Below are positions 17,445 through 26,678 of a stretch of DNA of 64,000 bases, in pieces (position 1 is the first letter of the stretch; each line of letters begins with the position of its first letter). Source of the DNA: Bacteroides sp. (GTDB lineage Bacteria > Bacteroidota > Bacteroidia > Bacteroidales > Bacteroidaceae); assembly GCF_028690125.1 (NCBI RefSeq), contig NZ_JAQVBV010000001.1, positions 248,001-312,000 on the forward strand, written 5' to 3'. The notes under the pieces were generated by a model. The model was not told the origin of the DNA and did not search any database. It saw nothing but the letters and a program-made list of their open reading frames with translations. Both the position numbers and the translations under genes were made by a program.

Positions 17445-17921
17445 TTAAAGCTCTTGTAAAAGTTCTTTTATAGTCTTTCCCAAAACCGGATGTATCAGTT
17501 CAGGTGCAATTTCTGCTAAAGGACGGATTACGAAATCACGTTTCGCCATTAAAGGGTGGGGGAGATTCAATTCCGCACCTGAAGAAGAGGTAACAGAAAG
17601 AATCAGATCATTATAAAGCAACAGGTCTATATCAATTACTCTGTCACTGTAAGCACCATGAACGGATTTATGTGTACGCCCCAATTCAGATTCTATTCTT
17701 TGCGTCTCTTGTAATACATCCAAGGGAGATAAATCTGTATTCACACAGGCGGCTGCATTCAGGAAACTATTATCAGAAGCAAATCCCCAAGGAGCAGTAA
17801 TATAAAAAGCAGACAGGGAAATCACCTTCCCTATCCGCTCTTCTATTTTTTGTACGGCAGCCCTGAGATTTTGTTCTTTATCTCCCAAGTTTGTGCCAAG
17901 TCCCAGATAAACCATCGACAT
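17445..17921 (-). CDS. folK: 6-hydroxymethyl-7,8-dihydropterin pyrophosphokinase
   Basis: FolK transfers pyrophosphate from ATP to 6-hydroxymethyl-dihydropterin in folate synthesis. The 158-residue protein shows the HPPK pattern: LGLGTNLGDKEQNL at the start, TAPWGF in the pterin loop, a long E.GR..K sequence (IESELGRTHKSVHGAYSDRVIDIDLLLY) with the metal-binding DIDLL, and LPHPLMAKRDFVIRPLAEIAP. Length matches the single-domain enzyme. The start could be the second methionine (17915). It is the last gene of the run that begins with the methyltransferase at 23078. Confidence 0.96.
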   Translation of the reverse strand: MSMVYLGLGTNLGDKEQNLRAAVQKIEERIGKVISLSAFYITAPWGFASDNSFLNAAACVNTDLSPLDVLQETQRIESELGRTHKSVHGAYSDRVIDIDLLLYNDLILSVTSSSGAELNLPHPLMAKRDFVIRPLAEIAPELIHPVLGKTIKELLQEL

Positions 17922-17928
17922 CGCGTAC

Positions 17929-18291
17929 TTACCTTTTTTCAGTACGAAATGGCTCTACAAAGTACTCCTTATCCATAGGCATGAAAAATTCTACTTTACC
18001 ACACTGAGGACAGACGTACAAGTGAAATGCTTCACGATTCTGAAATAGTTCGAAAAAGTTTCCAAACAAACCGGAGTTCATACCTTCATGAAATTTATAC
18101 TCACCTGAATAACGCATTTTGACATGACAACGCAAACAATCAATTGAACGTTCGCCATTATCAACAAACTGTCTTTCTTCATTATCGCCGGCCATATCCA
18201 AAACCATCCCATCCGGAAAGCTATAATTGCAATTCCAGCAGATATCGAAGTTATCTTCTACTTCTTCGCGACATTCAGGACAAATTTTCAT
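17929..18291 (-). CDS. Double zinc-ribbon protein of unknown function
   Basis: The 120-residue protein contains two pairs of CxxC motifs that define two zinc ribbons. One is near the N-terminus (CPEC, then CWNC at about residues 4-20). The other is split across residues about 53-97 (CLRC, then CPQC). The second resembles the ribbon found in small proteins annotated only as 'zinc ribbon domain-containing'. No catalytic motif is visible. It lies 7 bp upstream of folK and 17 bp downstream of queA, in the same transcription unit. A role in RNA or protein binding is possible but not shown. Confidence 0.8.
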   Translation of the reverse strand: MKICPECREEVEDNFDICWNCNYSFPDGMVLDMAGDNEERQFVDNGERSIDCLRCHVKMRYSGEYKFHEGMNSGLFGNFFELFQNREAFHLYVCPQCGKVEFFMPMDKEYFVEPFRTEKR

Positions 18292-18308
18292 CGTATAATT
18301 CTTGTTCT

Positions 18309-19367
18309 TTATTTATCCAAAATCAACATGGCATCACCATATGTACCAAAACGGTATCCTTCCTTCAATGCCAGATGATAAGCGTCCATTACCTGATCAT
18401 AGCCTCCAAAAGCAGCTACAATCATCAGCAAAGTAGAAAGCGGCATATGGAAATTAGAAATCATCGAGTTAGCTACAGTGAAATCATATGGAGGGAAGAT
18501 AAACTTATTTGTCCAGCCTTCAAATTCTTTCAGATGCCCGTCTGTGCTCACTGCACTTTCAATGGCACGCATCACTGTTGTACCTACGGCACATACATTC
18601 TTACCGTTATCTTTGGCGCAATTCACTGCATTTACTGCCTTTTCATCAACAAGCATTTGTTCAGAGTCCATCTTATGCTTTGTCAGGTCTTCCACGTCAA
18701 TATCACGGAAATTGCCCAACCCTGCATGCAAGGTAATGTAAGCAAAATCAACACCTTTTATTTCCAATCGCTTTAACAACTCACGGCTAAAGTGCAAGCT
18801 GGCTGTTGGAGCAGTTACCGCACCTTCATTTTTGGCAAAAATAGACTGGAACCGTTCCGCATCTTCCGGTTCTACCGGACGGTTGATAATGGAGTGGGGC
18901 AGAGGAGTTTCACCCAATGCATACAATGCTTTTTTGAACTCATCGTGAGGTCCGTCATAAAGGAAGCGGAGCGTACGACCGCGTGAAGTTGTATTATCAA
19001 TTACTTCGGCTACCATAGAATCATCTTCGCCGAAATACAGTTTGTTACCAATACGGATTTTACGTGCAGGATCTACCAATACATCCCACAAGCGAAGATC
19101 TTCATTCAGCTCACGTAACAAGAATACTTCGATACGAGCACCTGTCTTCTCCTTGTTACCATACAAACGGGCAGGAAATACCTTTGTGTCGTTGAATATA
19201 AATACGTCTTTATCATCGAAATAGTTCAGAACATCCTTGAACATTTTGTGTTCAATCTCACCAGTACGACGGTGTAACACCATCAAGCGCGACTCATCTC
19301 TATACTTCATAGGATGCAAAGCGATTTTATCCTCGGGTAACTTAAATTTGAATTGTGATAGTTTCAT
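18309..19367 (-). CDS. queA: tRNA preQ1(34) S-adenosylmethionine ribosyltransferase-isomerase QueA
   Basis: QueA adds the ribosyl part of SAM to preQ1 in tRNA, giving epoxyqueuosine, the substrate of QueG (3134-4129 here). The 352-residue protein has the QueA landmarks: [57 protein letters not shown] and [21 protein letters not shown]. Length is typical. It is 17 bp downstream of truB, another tRNA modification gene. The operon therefore groups two tRNA modification enzymes with cell envelope genes. Confidence 0.97.
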   Translation of the reverse strand: MKLSQFKFKLPEDKIALHPMKYRDESRLMVLHRRTGEIEHKMFKDVLNYFDDKDVFIFNDTKVFPARLYGNKEKTGARIEVFLLRELNEDLRLWDVLVDPARKIRIGNKLYFGEDDSMVAEVIDNTTSRGRTLRFLYDGPHDEFKKALYALGETPLPHSIINRPVEPEDAERFQSIFAKNEGAVTAPTASLHFSRELLKRLEIKGVDFAYITLHAGLGNFRDIDVEDLTKHKMDSEQMLVDEKAVNAVNCAKDNGKNVCAVGTTVMRAIESAVSTDGHLKEFEGWTNKFIFPPYDFTVANSMISNFHMPLSTLLMIVAAFGGYDQVMDAYHLALKEGYRFGTYGDAMLILDK

Positions 19368-19384
19368 ATCTATTCTTTATTACG

Positions 19385-20107
19385 TTAATTATTTTCTTCT
19401 TCATTTTCTATTTCCTGCTGGTCAATCCACTCTTTAAAGTGTTCCGGGTCCAGACAGTCTTCCAACCGGACATCACCGACACGAGTACGGATCAATCCTG
19501 TCAAATGGGCTCCGCTTTGGAGCGCCTCACCGATATCACGTGCCAAAGCACGGATATAAGTACCTTTACTACATACCACTCGAATCTGAATCATTGGTTC
19601 AGAATCATCTAAACGGCATTCCAGCAGTTCTATCTCGTCAATCACCAATTGTTTTGGCTTCAACTCCACTTCTTCTCCTTTACGTGCCAACTCATAAGCA
19701 CGTTTACCATCTACCATACAGGCGGAAAAGGCAGGGGGTATCTGCTCAATAGCACCGATAAAATGCGTCAATACTTCCTCCACTTTCTCCCGTGTGATAT
19801 GCGCCGTAGGGTAAGTGGCATCTATCTCATGCTCCAAGTCATACGACGGAGTAGTAGCTCCCAACCGGAGCGTAGCAATATACTCTTTTGTATGATATTG
19901 AAACTCTTCTATCCGTTTCGTAGCCTTTCCGGTACAAACAATCATCACTCCCGTTGCAAGAGGATCGAGTGTTCCGGCATGACCGACTTTCAGTTTCTTT
20001 ACTCCCATCCGGCGACAGATATGGTATCGGATATGACCGACAACTTTAAATGAAGTCCAGCCGAGAGGTTTATTGAAAAATAATACTTCTCCTTTTTTAA
20101 ATCTCAT
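19385..20107 (-). CDS. truB: tRNA pseudouridine(55) synthase
   Basis: TruB converts U55 in the T-loop of tRNAs to pseudouridine. The catalytic aspartate is D48 in VGHAGTLDPLATGV, the same number as in E. coli. Other conserved pieces are NKPLGWTSF, YTKEY-type strand HTKEYIATLRLG and SKGTYIRALARDIG. At 240 residues it lacks the extra C-terminal PUA domain of the longer E. coli form, which is usual in this phylum. It is 10 bp downstream of uppP on the same strand. Confidence 0.97.
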   Translation of the reverse strand: MRFKKGEVLFFNKPLGWTSFKVVGHIRYHICRRMGVKKLKVGHAGTLDPLATGVMIVCTGKATKRIEEFQYHTKEYIATLRLGATTPSYDLEHEIDATYPTAHITREKVEEVLTHFIGAIEQIPPAFSACMVDGKRAYELARKGEEVELKPKQLVIDEIELLECRLDDSEPMIQIRVVCSKGTYIRALARDIGEALQSGAHLTGLIRTRVGDVRLEDCLDPEHFKEWIDQQEIENEEENN

Positions 20108-20117
20108 AATAAACGCA

Positions 20118-20972
20118 TTACATTATCTTCAGTTCATGCCCAGTCAGTAACATTATCAGAATTATTCCTCCGACGATAATACGATACCAGCCAAAAGCCC
20201 GGAAGCCGTACTTTGTTACAAAGCGTATGAAGAACTTAATAGCAAGTAATGCCACAAGAAATGCTACAACATTTCCAATAATCAACGAACCCATATTGTC
20301 CAAGAGAATCTCCTTACCTCCATCAAGGAAGAGTTTGAGCATCTTATATCCTGTAGCAGCAAGCATAGTAGGGACAGCCAGAAAGAAAGAAAACTCAGCA
20401 GCTGCTTTCCGTGTCATTTTTTGTGCCATACCACCTACGATTGTAGCCATAGAACGGGATACTCCGGGTATCATGGCAATACACTGAAACAAACCGATAT
20501 TAAAGGCTTTTTTATCAGTTAATACTGTGTCTTCGCTTCCATGAGAGAATATCTTATCACAGAAAAGCATAAATATGCCTCCTACAACAAGCATTACAGC
20601 TACTACTGTTACACTTTCCAGCATTGCATCAATTTGGTCACTAAAAAGGAATCCAAGTATGGCAGCCGGAATAAAGGCAACGAACAACTTCCAATAGAAA
20701 TCAAATTTATGAAGAAAGCGTTTCAAAACCGAAGCTCCTTCGGGTGCAGGAGTATGATTCAAACGGAAAAAACGTTTCCAGTATAAACATACTACGGAAA
20801 GAATCGCTCCAAATTGAATAATAACAGTAAATGCTTTAACAAACTCAGTACTTTCTACTCCCAGTATGTTTTGCGTAATAATCATGTGTCCTGTAGAAGA
20901 GACAGGTAAAAACTCCGTCAATCCCTCTACAATGGCAATAATAATTGCCTCTAATGTTGTCAGATCTCCCAT
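20118..20972 (-). CDS. uppP: Undecaprenyl-diphosphatase
   Basis: UppP (BacA) dephosphorylates undecaprenyl pyrophosphate at the cytoplasmic membrane, recycling the lipid carrier for peptidoglycan and surface polysaccharides, and gives bacitracin tolerance. The two hallmark motifs are present: [15 protein letters not shown] near residue 15 and [14 protein letters not shown] near 165. The 284-residue sequence has about eight membrane segments. It is preceded by the small DUF3098 gene (4 bp gap) and ftsX, so cell-wall functions cluster here. Confidence 0.97.
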   Translation of the reverse strand: MGDLTTLEAIIIAIVEGLTEFLPVSSTGHMIITQNILGVESTEFVKAFTVIIQFGAILSVVCLYWKRFFRLNHTPAPEGASVLKRFLHKFDFYWKLFVAFIPAAILGFLFSDQIDAMLESVTVVAVMLVVGGIFMLFCDKIFSHGSEDTVLTDKKAFNIGLFQCIAMIPGVSRSMATIVGGMAQKMTRKAAAEFSFFLAVPTMLAATGYKMLKLFLDGGKEILLDNMGSLIIGNVVAFLVALLAIKFFIRFVTKYGFRAFGWYRIIVGGIILIMLLTGHELKIM

Positions 20973-20976
20973 TCTA

Positions 20977-21249
20977 CTATTCTACTTCGTCTTTTATTTC
21001 CTCCTTGTGTTCTATTTCTTCTTTTGTTTTTGGCTTGCGCAACACGGCGTAAATCATCCATAAAAAACCAAACAAGCAAACTACAGGAGCCACTTTAATT
21101 CTACGTACACTAAAAATATCCGGTTCAAAAACCGTTTCGGACGACGAAGGTCCTGTCATCAATAGAAATCCGATAATAACAACCGCCATCCCTATTGCCA
21201 GTAAGATAAAGTTTACCTTATCAAAAGCAAATTTTTGCTTGTCAGCCAT
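20977..21249 (-). CDS. DUF3098 small membrane protein
   Basis: The 90-residue protein has two membrane segments ([20 protein letters not shown] at about 14-33 and [19 protein letters not shown] at about 51-69). Between them is a short loop ([12 protein letters not shown]) typical of DUF3098, and the tail is charged ([17 protein letters not shown]). The family is found in Bacteroidota between ftsX and uppP, which is exactly the position here. Its function is unknown; the conserved placement suggests a link to FtsEX or envelope synthesis. Confidence 0.88.
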   Translation of the reverse strand: MADKQKFAFDKVNFILLAIGMAVVIIGFLLMTGPSSSETVFEPDIFSVRRIKVAPVVCLFGFLWMIYAVLRKPKTKEEIEHKEEIKDEVE

Positions 21250-21293
21250 AGTCTTATTTCATTATAAATTAAAAATCCAAGAATCGATACTTG

Positions 21294-22175
21294 TTAAATA
21301 TAATACAACGTATTCGCTTTCATCCTCAAATATTTATTGATAGAGATGCAAGCACACAACCAAGTTATTATAATTCCAAATGCAAGTACACTTCCGCAAA
21401 CAATCAGCATTACTTCGGGTGTAATGATCTGAATCAGTTCAGGCTCGTACATCACCGCCCAACAGGCAGTACCCATGAGCATGGCATCGGCAATGATAGC
21501 TGCAAATACACCGCTCCATACATTTTTTCGCAGGAATGGCCGCCGGATAAATCCCCAACTGGCCCCAACCAACTTCATCGTATGTATGAGGAAACGCTTG
21601 GAATAAATCGCAAGCCTGATTGTATTGTTTATCAATGCAAATGAAATGAACGTAAGTACAACAGCCAATGCCAACAACACGAGACTGATGTTCCGGATAT
21701 TCTCATTAACGGAGTCAATCAGCTCTTTCCGGTAAAGCACATCTTGTATATTGGAATTCTTTTTAATTATCTTTTCGATCTTCGCAATGCTATCCGAGTT
21801 TGCATATTCGGAGTGAAGCTTTATCTCGATAGAAGCCGTAAAAGGATTATAACCTAGAAACTCTTCAGGGTCAGTTCCCATTGCTTCGGTCTGCTCCTTC
21901 AATGCCTGTTTCTTTGAAATATATTCGGACTCCTTCACAAAATCTTCCTTGTTCAGCTTCTTCTGAAGTTTCAGAATATCCTTTTCCTTCATATCGTCAC
22001 TGATAAGAATTGAGAAACTTATATTCTCGCGTACATACACAGAAAGATTATGCGCTGTCAGCACAAAAAACACAACTAATCCCAACAGCAGCAATACCAG
22101 CGTCGTACTGATACTCGACGTAATAAACTGCATATCAAAAAGCGATGTCGATTTATGTCTGTTTTTATTTCCCAT
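21294..22175 (-). CDS. ftsX: Cell division permease-like protein FtsX
   Basis: FtsX is the membrane partner of the ATPase FtsE and regulates septal peptidoglycan hydrolases. The 293-residue protein has a first membrane segment at about residues 20-42, a periplasmic domain (about 45-165, with the substrate-binding stretch ISILISDDMKEKDILKLQKKL) and three further membrane segments near residues 165-290, the four-span FtsX plan. A FtsX-type segment FLIHTMKLVGASWGFIRRPFL lies between spans two and three. ftsE is not adjacent, a common arrangement in Bacteroidota. Confidence 0.93.
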   Translation of the reverse strand: MGNKNRHKSTSLFDMQFITSSISTTLVLLLLGLVVFFVLTAHNLSVYVRENISFSILISDDMKEKDILKLQKKLNKEDFVKESEYISKKQALKEQTEAMGTDPEEFLGYNPFTASIEIKLHSEYANSDSIAKIEKIIKKNSNIQDVLYRKELIDSVNENIRNISLVLLALAVVLTFISFALINNTIRLAIYSKRFLIHTMKLVGASWGFIRRPFLRKNVWSGVFAAIIADAMLMGTACWAVMYEPELIQIITPEVMLIVCGSVLAFGIIITWLCACISINKYLRMKANTLYYI

Positions 22176-22178
22176 TCG

Positions 22179-23078
22179 TTATCTTTTTTTCCGAAATACA
22201 TAAATCATGGAACTGCTTCTTTCTTTTCGCGCCATTGAATTTAACCAAGCCAGGCTTCCCACATACATCCCCTTCAGGAAACCGGAGGAGCTGCCACGGT
22301 GTTTTTCACTCAGCATAGATACATAGAACGCATCAAACGGCATCGGATGACGTGCCGCCATGATAAAACCATGCCGCGAAGCCAACTGTTGGATGGTAGC
22401 AGGAGTAAAGTGCCAAAGGTGGCGTGGAACATCATAAGCTGCCCAATATTCACCATAATGCTCGGCATCGTAAGAAGAACAATTGGGTACTGCTACAATC
22501 AGCAGACCTTTTTCCGTCAGCAACTCATGGAGCAACTCCCATGTTTCATTAAGTGCCTCCAAGTGCTCCATGACATGCCAAAGGGTAACCACATCAAAAC
22601 TACCCGGTTCAAATTCTTTCAAAGCGGACTCAGGTTTTACTTCCAATCCAAAATGTTCTAATGCAAAAGCTCGTGCCTGAGAACTTTTTTCCACCGCTTC
22701 CACTTGCCATCCACGCCGGGACATCGTATCTGCAAAATAACCGGTTCCCGTACCAATATCAAGCAAACGCCCCGTCTTTCGATGCGCTTCCTTAGCCACC
22801 AGACGCGCTTTGCGACCTAGCATATAAGAACGTACATAATGGTAAACGGTATTCATTGCGCCTTTACGCGTATCAGTATGAGAGATATAATCGGGAGTTT
22901 CATAATACTTGCCAATTTCGGCTTCTACCGGAGCGTCTTGCGTGAAAGTGAACCCGCAATCTTCACACGAATGCAGTTCAAACTGTTCGCCCGAAGCATA
23001 AAAATCTGTACAAGTCATCACGCGTTTCAAGTGCGTACTGCCACACAGCGGACAAGCATTTATAGTGAGTTTCTCCAT
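22179..23078 (-). CDS. SAM-dependent methyltransferase with N-terminal zinc ribbon
   Basis: The protein (299 residues) begins with four cysteines in two pairs (CPLCGSTHLKR and CEDCGFTF), a zinc ribbon. A class I methyltransferase domain follows: LLDIGTGTGYFADTMSRRGW is motif I near residue 107, SFDVVTLWHVMEHL is the post-motif near 160, and LIVAVPNCSSYDAEHYG follows. This layout is common in methyltransferases of surface polysaccharide or cofactor pathways, but the substrate cannot be told. It is the first gene of the run to folK and is separated from ftsX by only 3 bp. The promoter places the start of transcription only a few bases from the ATG. Confidence 0.85.
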   Translation of the reverse strand: MEKLTINACPLCGSTHLKRVMTCTDFYASGEQFELHSCEDCGFTFTQDAPVEAEIGKYYETPDYISHTDTRKGAMNTVYHYVRSYMLGRKARLVAKEAHRKTGRLLDIGTGTGYFADTMSRRGWQVEAVEKSSQARAFALEHFGLEVKPESALKEFEPGSFDVVTLWHVMEHLEALNETWELLHELLTEKGLLIVAVPNCSSYDAEHYGEYWAAYDVPRHLWHFTPATIQQLASRHGFIMAARHPMPFDAFYVSMLSEKHRGSSSGFLKGMYVGSLAWLNSMARKERSSSMIYVFRKKR

Positions 23079-23088
23079 TAATTTTGCA

Positions 23089-23121
23089 CAAAATTAAGTG
23101 CCGCCCCGAATCGTAAGACAA
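23089..23121 (-). promoter_or_regulatory. Promoter of methyltransferase-ftsX-uppP-truB-queA-folK run
   Basis: On the - strand TTG (23119-23121), a 22-nt spacer and TAATTTTG (23089-23096) form a near-consensus promoter. The -7 box ends only 10 nt before the ATG at 23078, so the mRNA would have a leader of about 5 nt. Confidence 0.6.
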
Positions 23122-23510
23122 CACTATACCCTAATTTGGTGCAAAGAAACAAATAAAAAGTGATGTAATAACCTTTCTTTAAGGACTTTTAATAGAACAG
23201 AGAGTAAGTGGAATGAAAAGAAGCCCTATACCGAATTTAAGATTGACCCGGAAGAAACAAATCAAAAAAACACTAATTCTCAATTACTCTTTAAGTAATG
23301 CACCCTAATTATATTGATAATATACAAGAGTCCCTGTCATCCTTCACTATGTTCAGAATCTACTTTCTATTGATATTAAAACGAAGAAAAAGTGTTTGGT
23401 CAGACTCTACACAACAGAAAGCAGATCGACAACTAATTTCGACATACTACTTGCTGAATTACTTAACTTTTGCAGATGATTATTGAGTGTATAGAAACAC
23501 ATTTCATAGG

Positions 23511-23590
23511 TATTAATAGTTAAGATGTAGACTATTAATAGTTGAGAAGTAAAGTATTAATAGCTGAGAAGTAGACTATTAATACCTGAC
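23511..23590. repeat. 22-bp tandem repeat, about 3.6 copies
   Basis: Units start at 23511, 23533, 23555 and 23577. Each begins TATTAATA followed by a G(T/C)T(A/G)AGA(A/T)GTA-type core; the last is cut after 14 bp. The copies differ at only a few positions. They sit in the 577-bp gap between the methyltransferase promoter and the miaB stop. The remainder of the gap (23122-23510) holds no gene or signal I recognise. Confidence 0.85.
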
Positions 23591-23626
23591 AACAGAGGTT
23601 ATAATAGCCTACCGGAACCCTTGAAA

Positions 23627-23646
23627 GGCACTTGCGAAAGCAAGCC
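23627..23646 (-). terminator. Candidate miaB terminator
   Basis: On the - strand GGCTTGC pairs with GCAAG-T-GCC around a TTTC loop and is followed by TTT. It lies 9 nt past the miaB stop. The stem is short and has one bulge. Confidence 0.45.
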
Positions 23647-23655
23647 TGAAAAGTT

Positions 23656-25026
23656 CTACAATATCTCTTCGCCTTTTAGCGTAGCCGAACTCGCCTCCAT
23701 GATCCGTACTTTCACAAAATCACCGACACGATGTGTACCTCTGTCAAATACGACCACACGATTCTGCTCAGTACGACCAAAAAGTTGATCTCGCGAACGT
23801 TTGGATACACCTTCTACCAACACTTCAAAAGTCTTTCCTACACACCGCTGGTTGGCCTCTGCCGACAAACGGTTTTGCAGAGCAATAATTTCGTTCAACC
23901 GGCGAACCTTCACATCTTCGGGGACATTATCTTCGAGATGCTTGGAAGCATACGTACCGGGACGTTCGGAATACTTAAACATAAAAGCAGCATCATATCC
24001 ACACTCTTCCATTAGAGAAAGAGATAATTGATGATCCTCTTCTGTTTCGGAATGAAAACCGGAAAAAATATCTGTGGTCAGCCCACATTCAGGAATGATA
24101 CGTTTGATAGCCGCCACCCGTTCCAAATACCACTCGCGGGTATATTTACGGTTCATCAAATTCAAGATACGTGAACTTCCGCTCTGTACCGGCAAATGGA
24201 TATGTTTGCAGACATTCGGCATTTGGGCGATTATTTCCAATGTTTCGTCACTCATATCCTTCGGATGAGAAGTAGTGAAACGAACGCGAACTCCCGGAGC
24301 TGCTTCGGCTACAGTACGGAGCAACATAGGAAACGTCACAATTTCGCCCGAAGATTTTTCAAATTGGTAAGAGTTTACATTTTGTCCAAGCAAGGTAACT
24401 TCCTTATAACCTTTCGCCACCAGATCAGTTACTTCATTTAAGATACTTTCCACATCACGACTACGCTCACGCCCACGTGTATAAGGCACAATGCAATAAG
24501 TACAGAAGTTATTACACCCACGCATAATAGAAACAAATCCTGAGATATGATTTCCACAAATACGGGAAGGAATCACATCCCGATAAGTTTCAGTAGTAGA
24601 TAACTCAACATTAATAGCCTTTTCACCCGCTTCAACAGCAGCTATCAAATCAGGGAGAGTAAGATAGGCATCGGGACCGACTACCAGATCTACATGGTGA
24701 TTTGTTATCAGATCATCTTTCACTCGCTCCGCCATACAGCCTAACACACCCACAATGAGGTGTTTCTTCTTTTTTTTCAACGAGTGGAAAAATTCCAAAC
24801 GATTGAGTATCTTCTGTTCCGCATTGTCACGAATGGAGCAAGTGTTCATAAACACAGCATCAGCTTCTTCGAGCGCTTGGGCTACAGAATAACCCGCCAT
24901 TTGCATTACGGAGGCTATCACCTCACTGTCAGCTACATTCATCTGGCAGCCGTAAGTTTCGATAAACAACTTCTTGTTGTCATCAGCAGTTGCGGATTTA
25001 AAGTCCGCTCCCGTCAGTTCATTCAT
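23656..25026 (-). CDS. miaB: tRNA-2-methylthio-N6-dimethylallyladenosine synthase MiaB
   Basis: MiaB is a radical SAM enzyme that methylthiolates i6A37 in tRNAs. The 456-residue protein has the full three-domain layout. An N-terminal UPF0004 domain carries the auxiliary cluster cysteines (YGCQMN, NTCSIR, VLGCMAER). The radical SAM motif is GCNNFCTYCIVPYTRG near residue 170. A C-terminal TRAM domain starts near 390 (GKTFEVLVEG...). Together with queA, queG, truB and tyrS it makes this window rich in tRNA-related genes. The gene is monocistronic with its own -7 box. Confidence 0.96.
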   Translation of the reverse strand: MNELTGADFKSATADDNKKLFIETYGCQMNVADSEVIASVMQMAGYSVAQALEEADAVFMNTCSIRDNAEQKILNRLEFFHSLKKKKKHLIVGVLGCMAERVKDDLITNHHVDLVVGPDAYLTLPDLIAAVEAGEKAINVELSTTETYRDVIPSRICGNHISGFVSIMRGCNNFCTYCIVPYTRGRERSRDVESILNEVTDLVAKGYKEVTLLGQNVNSYQFEKSSGEIVTFPMLLRTVAEAAPGVRVRFTTSHPKDMSDETLEIIAQMPNVCKHIHLPVQSGSSRILNLMNRKYTREWYLERVAAIKRIIPECGLTTDIFSGFHSETEEDHQLSLSLMEECGYDAAFMFKYSERPGTYASKHLEDNVPEDVKVRRLNEIIALQNRLSAEANQRCVGKTFEVLVEGVSKRSRDQLFGRTEQNRVVVFDRGTHRVGDFVKVRIMEASSATLKGEEIL

Positions 25027-25052
25027 ATGCTATTCTTATTTAAATTTAGCTG

Positions 25053-25060
25053 CAAAGATA
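25053..25060 (-). promoter_or_regulatory. -7 element for miaB
   Basis: The - strand reads TATCTTTG, 26 nt upstream of the miaB ATG. No TTG at a standard -33 distance was found. Confidence 0.5.
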
Positions 25061-25305
25061 GGGCTTCGCTTTCAATTCATAGTAAAAATGAACTGAAATT
25101 CAAGACTTATACACCAAAATTCATAGTAAATCGAAGCAAGGAACTCCTATTTATCTTCCTCATAATGGAGATAACTCATATTTTTTCATTTATTTTGTAA
25201 CAAACCTTCTCCCCATCTCGTCTCCTTACTGAAAGCCCTTCAAATAAGGCGCTCAAAGGAGGGCTATCAAGAAATTTAGGATATTAACATAAAATACTAA
25301 GTAAA

Positions 25306-25761
25306 ATGAGAAAAATACTTTTGATAGTTACCATTACCCTTATCACTCAACTGAGCTATGGACAGCAAAAGATGGATCAGTTATTCAACAACTTCCGTAG
25401 CGAGAGTGACATCACCTCTTTAAATATCAATAAAATGACAATGAAACTTGCCGGTTTATTCACCGAAACGATGGGAGTAGACGGGATAGAAATTCTAAAA
25501 TTCAATGATTGCGGACAGAATGTGAAAGAGCGTCTGAAAACCGCCATCAAGAACCTGAAAGATGCGGATTACGAAACAATGGTCAAATCCAACAAGAATG
25601 ACACTCATACGAAAATACTCGTTAAAATAAAGAAAAATAAGATTCGGGAACTGGTGGTTCTTACCACCGGAGACGACTATGCGCTCATACGCATCAAGGG
25701 CAATATTGACCCGAAAAATATGGAGCAAGTAATCAGTGAGCATAAAAGTAATGAACGTTGA
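25306..25761 (+). CDS. DUF4252 secreted protein, first gene of ECF operon
   Basis: The 151-residue protein has a signal peptide (MRKILLIVTITLITQLSYGQ). The mature part follows the DUF4252 pattern: an N-terminal FR.ESDITS.NI.K.M motif, a central helical region and a C-terminal alternating strand region (IKKNKIRELVVLTTGDDYALIRIKGNID). DUF4252 proteins are periplasmic or outer-membrane-associated proteins of Bacteroidota with unknown function and often lie in sigma factor operons. Its end overlaps the sigma factor gene by 11 bp, so the two are likely translationally coupled. A second DUF4252 gene closes the operon. Confidence 0.85.
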   Translation: MRKILLIVTITLITQLSYGQQKMDQLFNNFRSESDITSLNINKMTMKLAGLFTETMGVDGIEILKFNDCGQNVKERLKTAIKNLKDADYETMVKSNKNDTHTKILVKIKKNKIRELVVLTTGDDYALIRIKGNIDPKNMEQVISEHKSNER

Positions 25762-26263
25762 GGTGTTCAAACAGCGGTTTCTTCCGTTTCATGACAAGCT
25801 TTTCCGAATTGCCTATGCTTTAGTAGAGAACCAAGCGGATGCGGAAGATATCCTTCAGGAAACGTACTGTAAACTGTGGAATATGCGAAATGAATTGGAT
25901 AATATATTGAACCCGGAAGCATTTTCTGTTACTTTAGTCAAAAATCTTAGCCTGGACTTTCTTCGCTCGCCAAAGGCACGGCATAACGAAGGAGCGGAGA
26001 CGCTGGAAAGAATTATAATAGCATCTGATTCCTCACCGGAAAAGGAACAAGAGGAAAGAGATGACATACGGCATATCCAAAGACTAATTGAATTGTTGCC
26101 AACTAACCAGCGACAAGTGTTGCGGTTATTTAGCATAGAAGATCACTCTTACGAGGAAATTGAACAGATAACGGGATTGAGCCCTTCAAATATACGCACG
26201 TTGCTCTTTCGGGCACGAAAATTTATACGAGAAAAATTTGATAAATCAAACAGTTATGGATGA
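25751..26263 (+). CDS. ECF-type RNA polymerase sigma factor
   Basis: From the ATG at 25751 the protein has 170 residues. Region 2 is visible as DKLFRIAYALVENQADAEDILQETYCKLW. Region 4 is LPTNQRQVLRLFSIEDHSYEEIEQITGLSPSNIRTLLFRARKFI, a helix-turn-helix that contacts the -35 type element. The size and lack of region 3 fit ECF (group 4) sigma factors. An in-frame GTG at 25736 is the alternative start. The gene overlaps DUF4252 upstream by 11 bp and the putative anti-sigma gene downstream by 8 bp. Confidence 0.92.
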   Translation: MNVEVFKQRFLPFHDKLFRIAYALVENQADAEDILQETYCKLWNMRNELDNILNPEAFSVTLVKNLSLDFLRSPKARHNEGAETLERIIIASDSSPEKEQEERDDIRHIQRLIELLPTNQRQVLRLFSIEDHSYEEIEQITGLSPSNIRTLLFRARKFIREKFDKSNSYG

Positions 26264-26678
26264 GAAAAGAATAGAAGAACTAATAAATAAAGCGCTTCGG
26301 GAAGAATCATCACTACCAAGCGGCTTATCGGAAAGACTGGAACAGAAGATTGACCTCTTGGCTAAAGAGGAAATGAGGACAGGCAATAGAAGTAGCACTA
26401 ATAGACAATTATTACCCAGACGGAAAATGTTCTATTGGATGGGAGGAATAGCTGCTGCCATACTCGGTGCCGTACTATTTGTTTTCACAGAGACAGACGC
26501 TTTTGCCGTACACCCTGTTGATACATACACCGACCCACAAGAAGCGGCTATGGCTGCTCAGAATGCATTAGCACTTATGTCGGCAAATCTGAACAAGGGA
26601 ATTACAAAAGTCAATAAAACCAGTGGAGAGATTTATAAAATGAATAAAATATTTAATAAACAATTAAACAATGAATAA
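26256..26678 (+). CDS. Putative anti-sigma factor (single membrane span)
   Basis: Starting at ATG 26256 (140 residues), the protein has a charged cytoplasmic N-terminus (MDEKRIEELINKALREE), one membrane segment at about residues 55-75 (FYWMGGIAAAILGAVLFVF) and a periplasmic tail of about 65 residues. It lies directly after the sigma gene and overlaps it by 8 bp, the standard place of an anti-sigma factor. No ZAS or FecR domain is recognisable, so the call rests on topology and position. It overlaps the following DUF4252 gene by 8 bp. Confidence 0.7.
   Translation: MDEKRIEELINKALREESSLPSGLSERLEQKIDLLAKEEMRTGNRSSTNRQLLPRRKMFYWMGGIAAAILGAVLFVFTETDAFAVHPVDTYTDPQEAAMAAQNALALMSANLNKGITKVNKTSGEIYKMNKIFNKQLNNE

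Noticed and set aside
23298..23486. 62-codon frame in the 23.1-23.6 kb gap
   Set aside because: No start context, no motif, and composition typical of AT-rich intergenic DNA.
23511..23590. Possible CRISPR array
   Set aside because: Copies are directly adjacent without spacers and no cas gene lies nearby; it is a simple tandem repeat.
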